Shown here: in pieces, positions 62,420-64,000 of the stretch
Numbering within the stretch: the first letter of the stretch is position 1
Layout: each line of letters starts with the position of its first letter
Assembly: GCF_035917275.1 (NCBI RefSeq)
Contig: NZ_CP108508.1
Location: forward strand, 6,448,001 to 6,512,000
Length of the DNA: 64,000 nt
Direction of reading: 5' to 3'
Source: Streptomyces sp. NBC_01237
GTDB taxonomy: Bacteria; Actinomycetota; Actinomycetes; Streptomycetales; Streptomycetaceae
Made by a program: the position numbers and the translations under genes
The notes under the pieces: generated by a model
Databases searched by the model: none
What the model saw: only the letters and a program-made list of their open reading frames with translations
Told to the model about the DNA's origin: nothing

Positions 62420-64000
62420 ATGTCGCGAAGATTCACTTCGGCCGGCGCCGTCGCCGCCGCCTCAGCAGCCGTCCTGGCGCTCGTGGGGACCAGCCTCCCC
62501 GCCGCAGCCGCCGACCCGCTCCCCGCCGCAGCCGAGGCGGCCGACCCCAGCGGCTCCGCCGTCATCGGATCCGCGCAGCTCTCCGTCGCCGTCGCCGACG
62601 ACTTCCCGCGCGTCCTGTCGTACACCGACCGGGCCAGTGGGAAGCGGCTCCTCGGCAGCACCCGGCCGGTCGCCGCCGTCACCCTCAACGGCACCGCCCA
62701 CCCGGTCGCCCTCAAGGGCGCACCCGAGGTCACCGCCTCCAGCGCCCGCTACACCCTCACCTTCACCGACCTGCCGGGCATCGAGATCGACGCCACGCTC
62801 TCCGTCTCCGGACGCGCCACCACCTTCCAGGTGACCGCCGTCCGCGACACCGCGGCGTTCCGGGTCGGCACCATCGACATACCCGGGCACGACCTGGTCT
62901 CCGTCGGCTCCGCGGACACCGGCGCGGCGACCGCCTTCACCAAGCTCGACCCGGACTCGACGCGGACCGCCGACGTCTTCGGGAAGGTCACCGCGGACAC
63001 GGCGGCCGACCCCGCACCCGTCGGCGCCAGTTACGCGATCGTCCACACCGGCGCCCTCGCCGCGGCCGTCGAGTCCAACTCCTCCTACGACAAGCCCGCG
63101 GGCGCCACCGGTGGCGACGACGCCCGCTTCTGGCACCAGGCCCGCAAAGCCGAGGACGGCGGCGTCCGGGTCGGCGTCTGGTCCGGCCAGTGGACCTACC
63201 GGGGCGAGGGCGCGCCGAAGCCCGAGAGCGGGGCGGACCTCCCCTGGGCGAAGGTCGTCGTCACGCCCGACGCCAACGGGGACAGGACCGTCGACTGGCA
63301 GGACGGTGCCATCGCCTTCCGCGGCATCGGCATCGCCGCACCCGGTGGCGAGGACACCCCGGACCGGGTCATCACCCACATCCCGTTCAACTTCGCCAGC
63401 CAGGCCACCCACCCCTTCCTGCGCACCCTGGACGACGTCAAGCGGATCTCGCAGGCCACCGACGGCCTCGGCCAGCTCGCCCTCCTCAAGGGCTACGGCT
63501 CCGAGGGGCACGACTCCGCCCACCCCGACTACGGCGGCAACTACAACAAGCGCGCCGGCGGGCTGAAGGACCTCAACGCGCTGCTCAAGAACGGCAGGAA
63601 GTGGGGCGCCACCTTCGGCGTCCACGTCAACGCCACCGAGTCGTACCCCGAGGCGAAGGCCTTCGACGAGAAGCTGGTCGACAAGTCCAAGCCCGGCTGG
63701 AACTGGCTCAACCAGAGCTACTACATCGACCAGCGCCGCGACATCAACAGCGGCGACCTGGCCCGGCGCTTCCAGCAGCTGCGCGACGAGACCGACAAGA
63801 ACCTCAGCCTGCTCTACATCGACGTCTACTACTCCCACGGCTGGATCGCCGACAAGACGCTCCAGGCCGTGCGGCGGCAGGGCTGGAACGTCGGCACCGA
63901 GTGGGCCGACAAGTTCGAGCGCGGCTCCCTGTGGTCGCACTGGGCGAACGACCTGAACTACGGCGGGGCCACCAACAAGGGCCTCAACTCGCAGATCATC
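62420..64000 (+). CDS. GH101 endo-alpha-N-acetylgalactosaminidase (cut by right edge)
   Basis: At least 527 residues are visible and the frame is still open at 64000. Signal peptide (1-34), an N-terminal beta domain (about 45-280) and the GH101 TIM barrel beginning near residue 300. The catalytic region is clear: nucleophile Asp in LLYIDVYYSHGW and acid/base Glu in GTEWADKFERG. GH101 enzymes remove core-1 Gal-GalNAc disaccharides from O-glycoproteins. No strong ribosome site precedes ATG 62420. The missing part should include the rest of the barrel and beta-rich C-terminal domains. Confidence 0.9.
   Translation, partial: MSRRFTSAGAVAAASAAVLALVGTSLPAAAADPLPAAAEAADPSGSAVIGSAQLSVAVADDFPRVLSYTDRASGKRLLGSTRPVAAVTLNGTAHPVALKGAPEVTASSARYTLTFTDLPGIEIDATLSVSGRATTFQVTAVRDTAAFRVGTIDIPGHDLVSVGSADTGAATAFTKLDPDSTRTADVFGKVTADTAADPAPVGASYAIVHTGALAAAVESNSSYDKPAGATGGDDARFWHQARKAEDGGVRVGVWSGQWTYRGEGAPKPESGADLPWAKVVVTPDANGDRTVDWQDGAIAFRGIGIAAPGGEDTPDRVITHIPFNFASQATHPFLRTLDDVKRISQATDGLGQLALLKGYGSEGHDSAHPDYGGNYNKRAGGLKDLNALLKNGRKWGATFGVHVNATESYPEAKAFDEKLVDKSKPGWNWLNQSYYIDQRRDINSGDLARRFQQLRDETDKNLSLLYIDVYYSHGWIADKTLQAVRRQGWNVGTEWADKFERGSLWSHWANDLNYGGATNKGLNSQII

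Overview
The window looks like chromosomal DNA from a Streptomyces species. It has very high GC throughout, GTG and TTG starts, short ATGA/GTGA gene overlaps, many Tat and Sec secreted enzymes, many TetR/LacI/LysR/HxlR regulators, and the core order leuB - ilvE - urease - agmatine deiminase - TetR - citramalate synthase. I saw no rRNA, tRNA, CRISPR array or intact insertion sequence. One AT-richer patch (about 41.3-42.4 kb) and a nearby decayed transposase (44.4 kb) mark the only clear scar of horizontal DNA.

Layout. 1-5 kb: two coupled hypothetical genes, a TetR gene divergent from an FAD monooxygenase, and an SDR reductase followed by an XRE/MmyB regulator. 5-9 kb: proline catabolism, with a PucR regulator divergent from proline dehydrogenase and P5C dehydrogenase around a perfect 16-bp palindrome. 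9-16.6 kb: an IYD-like nitroreductase, a streptogrisin-type protease, a three-gene phospholipid module (CDP-alcohol phosphotransferase-like, CdsA-like, PlsC-like), a chromosomal AAC(2')-I-type acetyltransferase, and an MDR reductase divergent from a LysR regulator. 16.8-27.5 kb: a 43-residue ORF, a Tat-secreted phosphatase, then the branched-chain amino acid and nitrogen block. In that block leuB appears leaderless, ilvE has a strong terminator, a urease operon (fused gamma-beta subunit, divergent alpha subunit, agmatine deiminase, TetR) sits behind two operator copies, and citramalate synthase has a leader-peptide/terminator attenuator.

27.6-39.7 kb is a beta-glucan utilisation locus. A secreted GH30 enzyme is divergent from a run of LacI regulator, family-5 solute-binding lipoprotein, Opp-type ATPase, two permeases, second ATPase, GH1 beta-glucosidase and secreted GH16 laminarinase-like enzyme. 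A perfect operator palindrome TGAGAGCGCTCTCA lies in the binding-protein gene and recurs unchanged at 62.17 kb in front of a GH64 beta-1,3-glucanase gene, so the two loci probably share a regulon.

39.8-50.3 kb is mixed: a membrane protein, the AT-rich patch, a lipoprotein, a trypsin-fold protease, DUF397 and transposase remnants, a SnoaL-like protein, an MFS transporter divergent from its HxlR regulator, a 3-hydroxyisobutyrate-dehydrogenase-like enzyme, a frameshifted RsbW-like kinase, TetR and a thioredoxin-reductase-like flavoprotein. 50.4-56.9 kb: two paralogous secreted clan GH-A glycosidases (the larger with a CBM9-like C-terminus) and a second LacI regulator, with two matching operators in the divergent promoter. 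57-64 kb: YceI protein, small secreted proteins, a DUF4185 protein, GH64 glucanase and the start of a GH101 endo-alpha-N-acetylgalactosaminidase that runs off the right edge. The theme of the right half is extracellular polysaccharide and glycan breakdown with local LacI control.
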